A DNA stretch of 6,971 nt from JBLHKS01 sp047620505 (GTDB taxonomy: Bacteria > Verrucomicrobiota > Verrucomicrobiia > Verrucomicrobiales > DEV007). The stretch is from positions 1 through 6,971 of the forward strand of contig JBLHKS010000304.1 of NCBI GenBank assembly GCA_047620505.1. The letters run 5' to 3'. A program made the translations under genes and the position numbers. Below, in pieces: positions 1 to 6,300 of the stretch (the stretch's first letter is position 1; the number at the start of each line of letters is the position of its first letter). Below the pieces are notes generated by a model that made no database searches, was not told where the DNA came from, and was given only the letters and a program-made list of their open reading frames with translations.

Positions 1-249
1 ATGAATCTTCAGATGCCCATCCAGAACATCGTCAAACTCCACCGAACCGCGGACGACATTCGGCTCATGCGGATTCGCGTACGGCTCCACCTGCCACATC
101 AGCAGCGACGCCATCGTCACGAACCAGACAAAAGCAAGAAGACGCTTCTTACGACGAAGGTAACCCAGATGGCCAAACCGCCGAGGTAGAGCAGTCCCGC
201 TCAGAGTTTTATCTGAACGGCCGTCAACAGATCGGCGCGCATAACGCAT
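1..249 (-). CDS. N-terminus of a probable TpsA-type (filamentous haemagglutinin-like) exoprotein, cut by the window edge
   Basis: The reading frame is open from ATG (247-249) to position 1, giving 83 residues with no stop, so the gene continues outside the window. Residues 1-36 form a basic leader ending in LRRKK. Residues 37-52 are hydrophobic (LLAFVWFVTMASLLMW), and a signal peptidase I site is plausible after PYA (about residue 58). The mature start contains NVVRGSVEFDDVLDGHLKIH. This resembles the opening strands of the TPS secretion domain (haemagglutination-activity/FHA N-terminal family), where a GxVxF...G..L.I.Q pattern precedes an INW.SF motif; that motif would lie beyond the edge. 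Long charged leaders are common in TpsA exoproteins, which cross the outer membrane through a TpsB partner. A tpsB-like gene lies 3.7 kb away on the other strand. The gene starts 47 bp after the upstream FecR gene on the same strand, so cotranscription is likely. The plus-strand ORF over this region (1-189) is Arg/His-rich and looks like a shadow. The partial-gene call is strong; the family call is moderate. Confidence 0.72.
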   Translation of the reverse strand, partial: MRYARRSVDGRSDKTLSGTALPRRFGHLGYLRRKKRLLAFVWFVTMASLLMWQVEPYANPHEPNVVRGSVEFDDVLDGHLKIH

Positions 250-296
250 AGGAATTTTGGTCGGTTTATTTTTACAAGAAGCCGCAGTATCCAGCT

Positions 297-1274
297 CTAG
301 TTGTCCTCAGCAGGCGCTTCCGCACCCTCTTCAGTCACGGGAATGACTTTTACTTCACCGTTCTTGACGTTGATGTAGCCGCGACCGTCTTCGACAGCGA
401 CGGAATAAAAAGTGCCGCGGGCTGCCGCAACACCGCTCGGAGTTTTGATCCGGAAATCCATTTTCCCTTTCGCTTCGGGATTGATCAGCGCGCTCATGGT
501 TCCCATTTTGAGATCCAAGTTCACTTTTGGAGCTTCCGCATCGTCATCGAGCACCTCGATCGTCGTCTCGGTATTTTCGGTCAAATTGATCGCGCAATCG
601 GCAGTCAGTCGAATAATCGCATTCGAGTCTTCGCCAGTCTTGATGGTCGACCCAAGCTGCACCGAATCCCCAACTTTCAGCTGACTCTCAACGCCCTCAG
701 CGGTGACGAGCGACAAAGTTCCTTCCAATTTGGAGACCGTCCCCGGCATTGCGCCGACACCAGCTTTTGCTCCGGCCGGAGTTACGGCGACTTTGCCGTC
801 CTTAACCTGGACGAAGCCTTTTTTGCCGTCCTCAACCGCGACCGCGTAAAAAGTGCCGCGGGCTGCGGCGACGCCGGTCGGAGTTTTGATCCGAAAATCC
901 ATTGCTGTTTGCGCTTGAGGCTGGATCAGCGCGCCCATGCTGCCGCTTTTGATGTCGAGCAACACTTTGGGCTTGGCTCCGGAGTCCTGAAGATTTTCGA
1001 CAACGACCTCGGAGTTTTCCGCGATGCGAACCGCAGATTGACGCGTGGTCACGAGCACCGCACGAGCACCTGCACCAGTTTTAATGACGCTACCGACTTT
1101 GACGGCATCTCCCGCTTTGGCAGCAGCTGCTGCTCCGCCGCCAGGAGGCGTCACGGTGACTTCCCCAACAACAACGGAAAGTTTCCCATCAGTCTGAGCT
1201 TCATCTTGAGCCAGTAGGGCACCCGAAAATAAACTAAGGATGGCAAGGATGTTAGATGTGATTCTGGTCTTCAT
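297..1274 (-). CDS. Secreted protein with two tandem FecR-like domains
   Basis: 325 residues from ATG at 1272-1274. A GTG six codons upstream is possible, but the ATG gives a cleaner signal peptide (MKTR, hydrophobic ILAILSLFSGALLA, cleavage near A22/Q23). Two homologous units follow: about residues 31-165 and 180-312. Each has the FecR-fold pattern of a (V/L)G(D/S)xVxxGSxIKTG stretch, then a beta-rich segment, then MDFRIKTPxGVAAARGTFY (residues 125-143 and 272-290), then VEDG and a final VKxGxVxV strand. The units are offset by exactly 147 residues. The C-terminus is short and acidic. Classical FecR proteins are inner-membrane sigma regulators with a cytoplasmic N-terminus; this one has no such part and no second membrane helix, so it should be periplasmic or exported. 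It lies 47 bp upstream of the TpsA-like gene on the same strand, which suggests a role linked to that exoprotein (inference). The exact function is unknown. Confidence 0.88.
   Translation of the reverse strand: MKTRITSNILAILSLFSGALLAQDEAQTDGKLSVVVGEVTVTPPGGGAAAAAKAGDAVKVGSVIKTGAGARAVLVTTRQSAVRIAENSEVVVENLQDSGAKPKVLLDIKSGSMGALIQPQAQTAMDFRIKTPTGVAAARGTFYAVAVEDGKKGFVQVKDGKVAVTPAGAKAGVGAMPGTVSKLEGTLSLVTAEGVESQLKVGDSVQLGSTIKTGEDSNAIIRLTADCAINLTENTETTIEVLDDDAEAPKVNLDLKMGTMSALINPEAKGKMDFRIKTPSGVAAARGTFYSVAVEDGRGYINVKNGEVKVIPVTEEGAEAPAEDN
406..462. repeat. Copy 2 of a 57-bp near-identical internal repeat (FecR core motif)
   Basis: This stretch encodes the MDFRIKTPSGVAAARGTFY core of the second FecR unit. 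It matches positions 847-903 at 52 of 57 bases, counted by hand; the flanking parts of the two units are much more diverged. The offset is 441 bp, or 147 codons. Confidence 0.9.
847..903. repeat. Copy 1 of the 57-bp internal repeat (FecR core motif)
   Basis: This stretch encodes the MDFRIKTPTGVAAARGTFY core of the first FecR unit. It differs from copy 2 (406-462) at five positions, mostly synonymous. The equivalent stretch of the separate FecR gene at 5778-6272 matches only about 40 of 57 bases, so the internal pair is either younger or kept similar by gene conversion. Confidence 0.9.
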
Positions 1275-1572
1275 TTGTGGTTGTCCAAGCACGGACCGGT
1301 ATAGCTAACAATAATAATGAAATGAAAAAATTTAACCGAACTTTGGCAGATTTGGAAGCCCGGGCAAGCTTTCTCTCGCTCAAATGCGATTCAAAGCGGT
1401 GCCCCATCAGCAGTTACACTTGTTGTCGCTGAGGATTATTTCGTGACAAAGGACGAATTTAAGGTGCTTCAAATTTGCCGTTTTTTTCTCTAGCCGAAGC
1501 TTTGCGGCCCTGCTATCACAGCCACCGGATAGGGTCTAAAAACCTATTCAACGCACACACTAAGCCATTGCC
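1275..1572. promoter_or_regulatory. Divergent intergenic region between the FecR gene and the CHASE2-cyclase gene
   Basis: This 298-bp region contains no credible ORF and must hold the control sequences of both divergent transcripts. Visible features are an AT-rich tract at about 1305-1335 close to the FecR start, a T7 run at 1481-1487, and a small inverted repeat (ATAGG, 9-nt spacer, CCTAT; 1529-1547) about 25 nt before the cyclase ATG. I could not find a convincing -35/-10 pair for either direction. Neither start codon has a clear Shine-Dalgarno sequence. Confidence 0.5.
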
Positions 1573-3864
1573 ATGTTTAAAAAGCACCAATCACTTATCT
1601 TTGCCATTATCATTCCGCCGCTCACGCTGCTAATCGTTTTGGGGTTTGACGCCACTTCGATCGGTCAGCGGATGGAGAACGTTACAGTTGACGCCCGTTT
1701 TCACGCACGGGCGGATTCTGACCCACAGGCCGACCCGCGAATTCTCTTCGTGGGGATCCAAGAACAAGGACTCGAACAGTGGGGACAATGGCCGTGGCCT
1801 CGTAACACCCATGGCGATCTCATGTCGATGTTATCGATGCGCCTGCCAAAGGCAGTTGCCTGGGATATTCTTTTCACCGAACCAGCCCAGAATGCTGAAG
1901 AAGATATCGGATTCCGTGACGGCCTGGAGGCGCTCGCAGGCGGCTCAGTTGCGATCACGGCAGCCAGCAGCGAGGCCGAGGGCAAGCCATCGCCAGGTGC
2001 GATTCTCGGCAACACTCCAGAGCTTACGAATATCAAAGGCGATAAAAGTAAGATCTACGGGAAAGACAAGATTCTCATGCCTACCGCAGTACTCGCTCAG
2101 AGTTCGATGATCGGGTTCGTCAACGCGGATCCCTCCTCCGTGGACAATATTCGAAGGAAACTTCCGGTCATCGTCCGTGTCGGGACCAACGTTTACCCGA
2201 GCCTCGTCCTTCAGATGCTGATGCGAAACGAGCTTCTCGGTCCCGATGCCATAGAAATCGTTCTTGGCGAGCACATCAAGGTCAACGGTGAAAAGGAAAG
2301 CTGGACGATTCCGATCGACGAGCATGGCTTGATGGAAATCAACTACCGCGGAGGAAATTCGCTAGAAAATGATGCATTTGGTGGCGTCAATTCCATCAGC
2401 TATTTCGGCTTGGCGTCTCACTTGGCCCAGACTGCGGGCAAACTCAAACTTCAATCAATGGTGCCGATCTCTGACGAGGATTGGCCAAGCGGATATCCCA
2501 ACCCGGATGATCCTTCCAAGGAAATCGCGATTCCGCCGGTGAAAGACCAGTTTCTAATCATCGGCCAGAACGCCGCCGGGCTCACTGACTTCGGTCCAAC
2601 CCCGATGGGCTCGCAGACTCCTCTTGTTAAAGTGCACGCGACGGCCCTCAACAACATCCTTCAGAGTGACTACATCTCTCGGCCTTCGACCGCACTTTGG
2701 ATTTTCATCTGGCTGTCAATCGGGTGGGCCAGTGTGGTTCTGCTTCGGGAAACGGCGGTCTGGCTCTCGATCTCAGTTCCAGTTGTGATGGCGGCTGCCT
2801 ACGTCGGTGGCGCTTTCTGGTTCTTTTCCTCCCAGAGCCTCCACATCCCGATCGTGTGGCCCGTCCTCGGAATTTTCGTGGCCCACGGCGCTTCGATCAC
2901 CCGCCGGCTAATCGTTGAGTCCAAAGCTAAGGGCCAAATTAAAGCGATGTTCTCCACCTACGTCGCACCTGATGTCGTCAATTCTTTGATCGAAGCTGGC
3001 GTAGCCCCCAAACTTGGCGGCGAAGAGACTGAAATCACGGCGTTCTTCAGCGACATTCAGGCTTTCTCCAGCTTTTCTGAAAAGCTGACCCCGGAACGGC
3101 TGGTCGCGCTCATGAACGAATATCTATCGGATATGAGTTCGATCCTCAAGAACAAGGGCACGGGCACTTTGGACAAATTCATTGGTGACGCAATCGTCGG
3201 CATCTTTGGAGCACCTCTGCATTACGCCGATCACGCATACAAAGGCTGCAGAACGGCAATCGACATTCAACGCCGTCAGGCTGAGCTTCGGGAAAAATGG
3301 AAATCCGAGCCTGACTGGCCAGAGATTGTCCACGGGATGCAGACCCGGATTGGACTGAACAGCGGCCCCGCAGTTGTCGGCAACATGGGAGCGGTCGACC
3401 AGATGAACTACACGATGATGGGCGACACGGTGAACCTCGCTGCCCGTTGTGAGAGCGGAGCAAAGAGTTACGGCGTCTTCAACATGATCTCCGGCGAAAC
3501 GAAAGACGCTGCAATCAAGCATGGCAAAGACGACATCGCTTACCGCTATCTCGATAGAATCGTCGTCAAGGGCCGAACGCAGCCGGTCGAAATGTACGAA
3601 ATCGTCGAATTCAAGAAGGACCTCATCCCAAGCGCGAGCGAGTGCCTCGAACTCTTCGAAAACGGGATCAAAAAATATCTCGCCCAGGATTGGGACGGCG
3701 CGAAGGCGCTATTCGAGAAGTCCGAGCCGCTGGAAATCTACCGTCCCGGAATGCCTGGCGTAGGATCCAACGCATCTCTCGTGCTCATCGACCGTTGCGT
3801 CGCGATGAAAGCGTCCCCTCCCGCTGCCGATTGGGACGGTGTTTTTGTGATGACAACCAAATAA
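1573..3864 (+). CDS. CHASE2-domain transmembrane class III adenylyl cyclase
   Basis: 763 residues; an in-frame TAA at 1561-1563 fixes ATG 1573 as the first ATG start. An N-terminal membrane helix (about 8-25) is followed by an extracytoplasmic CHASE2 sensor (about 30-365). CHASE2 is recognisable from VDARFHAR, ILFVGIQEQ, GQWPWPRNTHGDL, AVAWDILFTEP and the late FLIIGQNAAGLTDF. Three membrane helices (about 373-391, 396-418, 424-442) lead to a cytoplasmic cyclase domain (about 483-680). Catalytic residues visible: D494 in FFSDI and D539 in KFIGD (metal binding), K535 (adenine selection), T614 in YTMMGDTVN, and N621 and R625 in VNLAAR (transition state). The K/T pair is the class IIIb signature, so ATP to cAMP is the likely reaction. 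Residues 685-763 form a TPR-like tail ending in DWDGVFVM, common in this cyclase type. The ligand sensed by CHASE2 is unknown. A terminator follows, so this gene probably forms its own transcription unit. Confidence 0.95.
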   Translation: MFKKHQSLIFAIIIPPLTLLIVLGFDATSIGQRMENVTVDARFHARADSDPQADPRILFVGIQEQGLEQWGQWPWPRNTHGDLMSMLSMRLPKAVAWDILFTEPAQNAEEDIGFRDGLEALAGGSVAITAASSEAEGKPSPGAILGNTPELTNIKGDKSKIYGKDKILMPTAVLAQSSMIGFVNADPSSVDNIRRKLPVIVRVGTNVYPSLVLQMLMRNELLGPDAIEIVLGEHIKVNGEKESWTIPIDEHGLMEINYRGGNSLENDAFGGVNSISYFGLASHLAQTAGKLKLQSMVPISDEDWPSGYPNPDDPSKEIAIPPVKDQFLIIGQNAAGLTDFGPTPMGSQTPLVKVHATALNNILQSDYISRPSTALWIFIWLSIGWASVVLLRETAVWLSISVPVVMAAAYVGGAFWFFSSQSLHIPIVWPVLGIFVAHGASITRRLIVESKAKGQIKAMFSTYVAPDVVNSLIEAGVAPKLGGEETEITAFFSDIQAFSSFSEKLTPERLVALMNEYLSDMSSILKNKGTGTLDKFIGDAIVGIFGAPLHYADHAYKGCRTAIDIQRRQAELREKWKSEPDWPEIVHGMQTRIGLNSGPAVVGNMGAVDQMNYTMMGDTVNLAARCESGAKSYGVFNMISGETKDAAIKHGKDDIAYRYLDRIVVKGRTQPVEMYEIVEFKKDLIPSASECLELFENGIKKYLAQDWDGAKALFEKSEPLEIYRPGMPGVGSNASLVLIDRCVAMKASPPAADWDGVFVMTTK

Positions 3865-3890
3865 CGGCCCACGAAAAACTGTAAAAATCA

Positions 3891-3933
3891 ACGTCGCGGG
3901 CGCGCTCAACGCCCGTGACGTACTTTTGTTTTT
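3891..3933 (+). terminator. Intrinsic (Rho-independent) terminator after the cyclase gene
   Basis: The arms acgtcgcgggcg (3891-3902) and cgcccgtgacgt (3910-3921) pair over 12 bp, with eleven Watson-Crick pairs and one G-U, around a 7-nt loop. A T-rich tail (acttttgttttt, 3922-3933) follows. The sequence before the left arm is A-rich, so the element might also work in the opposite direction. It separates the cyclase transcript from the downstream tpsB-like gene, whose promoter would then have to lie within about 3934-3977 unless there is read-through. Confidence 0.85.
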
Positions 3934-3969
3934 AGAATTCTCTGTTCATTCGCAGCTTCCGTTGATTTT

Positions 3970-3981
3970 ATGAAAAAATGA
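3970..3981 (+). other. Three-codon upstream ORF (Met-Lys-Lys-stop) overlapping the tpsB-like start
   Basis: An ATG at 3970 is followed by AAA AAA TGA. Its stop codon (3979-3981) overlaps the ATG (3978-3980) of the transporter gene in an ATGA arrangement typical of translational coupling. It contains an A6 run. It may be a chance feature, a coupling mini-ORF, or the remnant of an MKK signal-peptide start. Confidence 0.35.
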
Positions 3982-5729
3982 ACCGTTCGGTCCGATGCGC
4001 CATCTGCGCGTTTCTGGTGATCGTCGGCGCCACAATTCGTTGCGCCGGCTCTGGCCCCACTGCGGACCGAGATGACGTTCGGGAGAAGGCACGCGACCTC
4101 GCGCCAGCAGCTGCTGACGGGAAAATCGATCTCACCGAGCCTGGAATCGTGTTTGATCACGACGACACTGTCATCCTCGAAGAACTCGAGGCGATTCTCC
4201 TTTTGCCGCCCGAGGAATCCGGGGACGCGATGCCAGAAACTAGCGGTGTTGTCGAAAACCGCGTCAGCGCGCCGCCCGAAGCTATCAAGGGTTTGGAGCG
4301 CTACCTCGGGAAAGAGGTTTCACTTGGGATTCTGAATCAGCTCATGCGAGCGATCGTTCTCGGCTATCGCGATGCGGGTTTGCCGGTGGTCGATGTGTTT
4401 TTCCCAGAGCAGGACATCACCGATGGAGTCGTCCGGATTTACGTGGTCGAGGGCAAGCTTGGCGAAATTCGAGTCGAGGGAGCCGAAAGGGCGAATCAGG
4501 AAGATCTCATGAGCCAGGTCGGCCTGAAAACCGGCGAGCAAATCCGATCGGAGCCGCTTGAGGACGACCTGCGCTGGCTGAACGGAAATTATTTTCGGAG
4601 CGTCGGCCTGGTTTATCAGGCAGGCGAGGAAATCGGGGCCACCGACCTCATTCTCAAGGTCGACGAATTCGATGCGTTTCGAGTTTATTCCGGAATCGCG
4701 AACACCGGGGTCGAACTCACTGGCGAGAACGAGTGGAGCGCTGGACTGCTCTGGGGCGACGTGCTTGGATCCGAAACGATGCTGACTTACGGCATTTCTC
4801 GCGACTTGGACTTCGAATCACTGATCAGCCAATCCGGTTACGCTCGAACTCCGCTGCCCTGGCGGCACTACGTCGAATTTTTCGCAGCTCACTTGGAAAC
4901 CAACGCGCAGTTTCCGCTGACAACGGGCACTTTTCTGGATGTCGGCGGATCGACAACCCAGGCCGGCTTCGGCTACGTGATTCCGCTTTCGCCGATCATC
5001 GAAAACCGCGTAACTCACTCGCTGACCTTCGGAGCCGACTACACGAGCACGAACAACGATCTGTCCTTCGGCGGCGCGACCGTGATCAACGAAACCGCCG
5101 CGATTCTCCAAGGACGAGCCGAATACGAGGCTTCCGTGACGGGAGATTCCAGCCGATCCGATTTCATGCTCGGTGCGGTTTTCAGCCCCGGAAATCTCAT
5201 CGGCAACAACGACGATTCCAGCTTTTCCGCCCTCCGTTCGGGTGCTGATCCGGAATATTTTTATCTCATCACGGAAATTGAGCACACTCGCCAATTGCCC
5301 TGGTTCGGGCTCGAAGCCGCCTTTGATTTCGTCGGCCAGTGGAGCAACGACCGTCTTCTTTCCAACGAGCAGCTGCTGATCGGCGGCTACACGACGGTTC
5401 GCGGATTTGGCCAGAGCGTTCTACGCGGCGATCACGGAATCGTCGCCAGCGCTGAGCTGAATTTACCCGATTTCAGCGTTCCGATGCCGATCAAATTCGA
5501 TAAAAAAGCCTCGCTCCAGCCCTACCTCTTCTGCGATTACGGCTGGATCGATGTAGCCGATCCGACGGCGGGAGAAACGAGCGAAACTCTCTCCTCAACC
5601 GGCGCTGGGATCCGCTACACCTTCGGCGATCACCTCAGCGCGCGTGCTGAATACGGCTGGGGAATCGACTATCCGGACTACATTATCGAGACATCAAAGT
5701 TTCATTTTTCGATGGAGGTTCGCTTCTAA
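3978..5729 (+). CDS. ShlB/FhaC/HecB-family (TpsB) outer-membrane two-partner secretion transporter
   Basis: 583 residues. The signal peptide has a hydrophobic stretch at about 7-20 (CAICAFLVIVGATI) and cleavage near residue 23; C22 lacks a lipobox. A linker leads to POTRA 1 (about 57-162), recognisable from LNQLMRAIVLGYRDAGLP, PEQDITDGVVRIYVVEGKLGEI, and POTRA 2 (about 163-232, VEGAERANQEDL...). The rest (about 235-583) is the ShlB-type beta barrel. It carries the conserved GGYTTVRGF segment, with the VRGF motif of the barrel lid loop at 474-477, and ends in alternating strand residues with a terminal Phe (FHFSMEVRF), as expected for BAM-assembled proteins. Such proteins export TpsA exoproteins across the outer membrane. 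Here the likely TpsA is on the divergent transcript, not in the usual adjacent tpsBA order. POTRA 1 seems to carry an insertion at about 77-107. The small FecR gene follows after 48 bp, probably in the same operon. No Shine-Dalgarno is visible before ATG 3978. Confidence 0.9.
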   Translation: MNRSVRCAICAFLVIVGATIRCAGSGPTADRDDVREKARDLAPAAADGKIDLTEPGIVFDHDDTVILEELEAILLLPPEESGDAMPETSGVVENRVSAPPEAIKGLERYLGKEVSLGILNQLMRAIVLGYRDAGLPVVDVFFPEQDITDGVVRIYVVEGKLGEIRVEGAERANQEDLMSQVGLKTGEQIRSEPLEDDLRWLNGNYFRSVGLVYQAGEEIGATDLILKVDEFDAFRVYSGIANTGVELTGENEWSAGLLWGDVLGSETMLTYGISRDLDFESLISQSGYARTPLPWRHYVEFFAAHLETNAQFPLTTGTFLDVGGSTTQAGFGYVIPLSPIIENRVTHSLTFGADYTSTNNDLSFGGATVINETAAILQGRAEYEASVTGDSSRSDFMLGAVFSPGNLIGNNDDSSFSALRSGADPEYFYLITEIEHTRQLPWFGLEAAFDFVGQWSNDRLLSNEQLLIGGYTTVRGFGQSVLRGDHGIVASAELNLPDFSVPMPIKFDKKASLQPYLFCDYGWIDVADPTAGETSETLSSTGAGIRYTFGDHLSARAEYGWGIDYPDYIIETSKFHFSMEVRF

Positions 5730-5777
5730 TGCGTCACACTCGGCGTTGACAGGAAAATAAAAAACAATTGTATCCTC

Positions 5778-6272
5778 ATGAAAAACCTCCTCATTCCTGC
5801 TCTTTTCGTTGCTAGCGGATTTTTGTCGCTGTCGACGCTCAGCGCCGAACCCGGTGTTGCTGAAACGGTTTCTGGCAACGTCCAGATGATCAAGCCCGGT
5901 GAAACCAAGCCAATCCGCCTCCGCAGCGGCGGCGTCGTCCCGACTGGAGCGACCATCGTAACCAAGGGAGGTGGAAAAGCAGTGATTCCGCTCACTTCGG
6001 GATCTGCGATCCAGATTTCCGAGAAAACGGAGGTCGAGATCACCCGAGTCAAAGAGCACGCCACCAACCCTGCGGTGAAGCTTCAGCTCCGTTCAGGCAG
6101 CGTTGGCGCTTTGATTCGCGAAGGTGGAAAAGAGATGGATTTCAAAATCGAAACTCCACACGGAATTGCTGCGGCTCACGGAACTTTCTACGCGGTCACG
6201 GTCGACAAAGACAAAACGACGGCTGCGGTTCGCGAAGGTAAAATCAAAGTGAATCAGGCGACCAAAAAGTAG
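5778..6272 (+). CDS. Small secreted single-domain FecR-like protein
   Basis: 164 residues. The signal peptide (MKNLLIPALFVASGFLSLSTLSA) has cleavage near A23/E24. The remainder is one FecR-like unit: VAETVSGNVQMI, a GGVVPTGATIVTKGGG stretch, LRSGSVGALI, then MDFKIETPHGIAAAHGTFY (120-138) and a final VREGKIKV strand. This is the same unit found twice in the product of 297-1274, including the unusual MDF(R/K)I(K/E)TP core, so the two genes are paralogues. In this copy His replaces the Arg of AAARGTFY. The protein ends soon after the domain in a Lys-rich tail and has no membrane anchor, so it should be periplasmic or exported. Its position 48 bp behind the transporter gene suggests co-expression and a role connected with secretion, perhaps as a periplasmic companion (inference). 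No ribosome binding site is evident. Confidence 0.87.
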   Translation: MKNLLIPALFVASGFLSLSTLSAEPGVAETVSGNVQMIKPGETKPIRLRSGGVVPTGATIVTKGGGKAVIPLTSGSAIQISEKTEVEITRVKEHATNPAVKLQLRSGSVGALIREGGKEMDFKIETPHGIAAAHGTFYAVTVDKDKTTAAVREGKIKVNQATKK

Positions 6273-6300
6273 CGGATTCCAATTTTTCAGGGCGTCCCGA

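Noticed and set aside
1..189. Plus-strand 62-codon ORF at the left edge
   Set aside because: Its Arg/His-rich translation is typical of an antisense shadow, and the opposite strand encodes a coherent leader, membrane segment and TPS-like start.
1423..1449. TTGTC...GACAA inverted repeat as a CRP-like site in the divergent region
   Set aside because: Only five bases per arm with a 17-nt spacer, and no match to the TGTGA-N6-TCACA pattern. Likely chance.
4038..4046. Lipobox at Cys22 of the transporter
   Set aside because: The preceding residues T-I-R do not fit the lipobox consensus, and TpsB proteins normally use signal peptidase I.
4733..5294. Long alternative-frame ORFs inside the transporter gene (4733-5248 plus, 4818-5294 minus)
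   Set aside because: Both are Arg-rich with no domain features and lie wholly inside a well-supported beta-barrel gene.
5746..5773. TTGACA (5746-5751) with TTGTAT (5768-5773) 16 bp downstream as a promoter for the small FecR gene
   Set aside because: Transcription would begin at or inside the start codon (ATG at 5778), and the -10 is poor. A leaderless transcript is not excluded but is not supported.
6273..6300. Bidirectional terminator between the convergent stop codons
   Set aside because: Only a 3-bp GGG/CCC stem with a 3-nt loop is visible, and there is no proper stem plus T tract.
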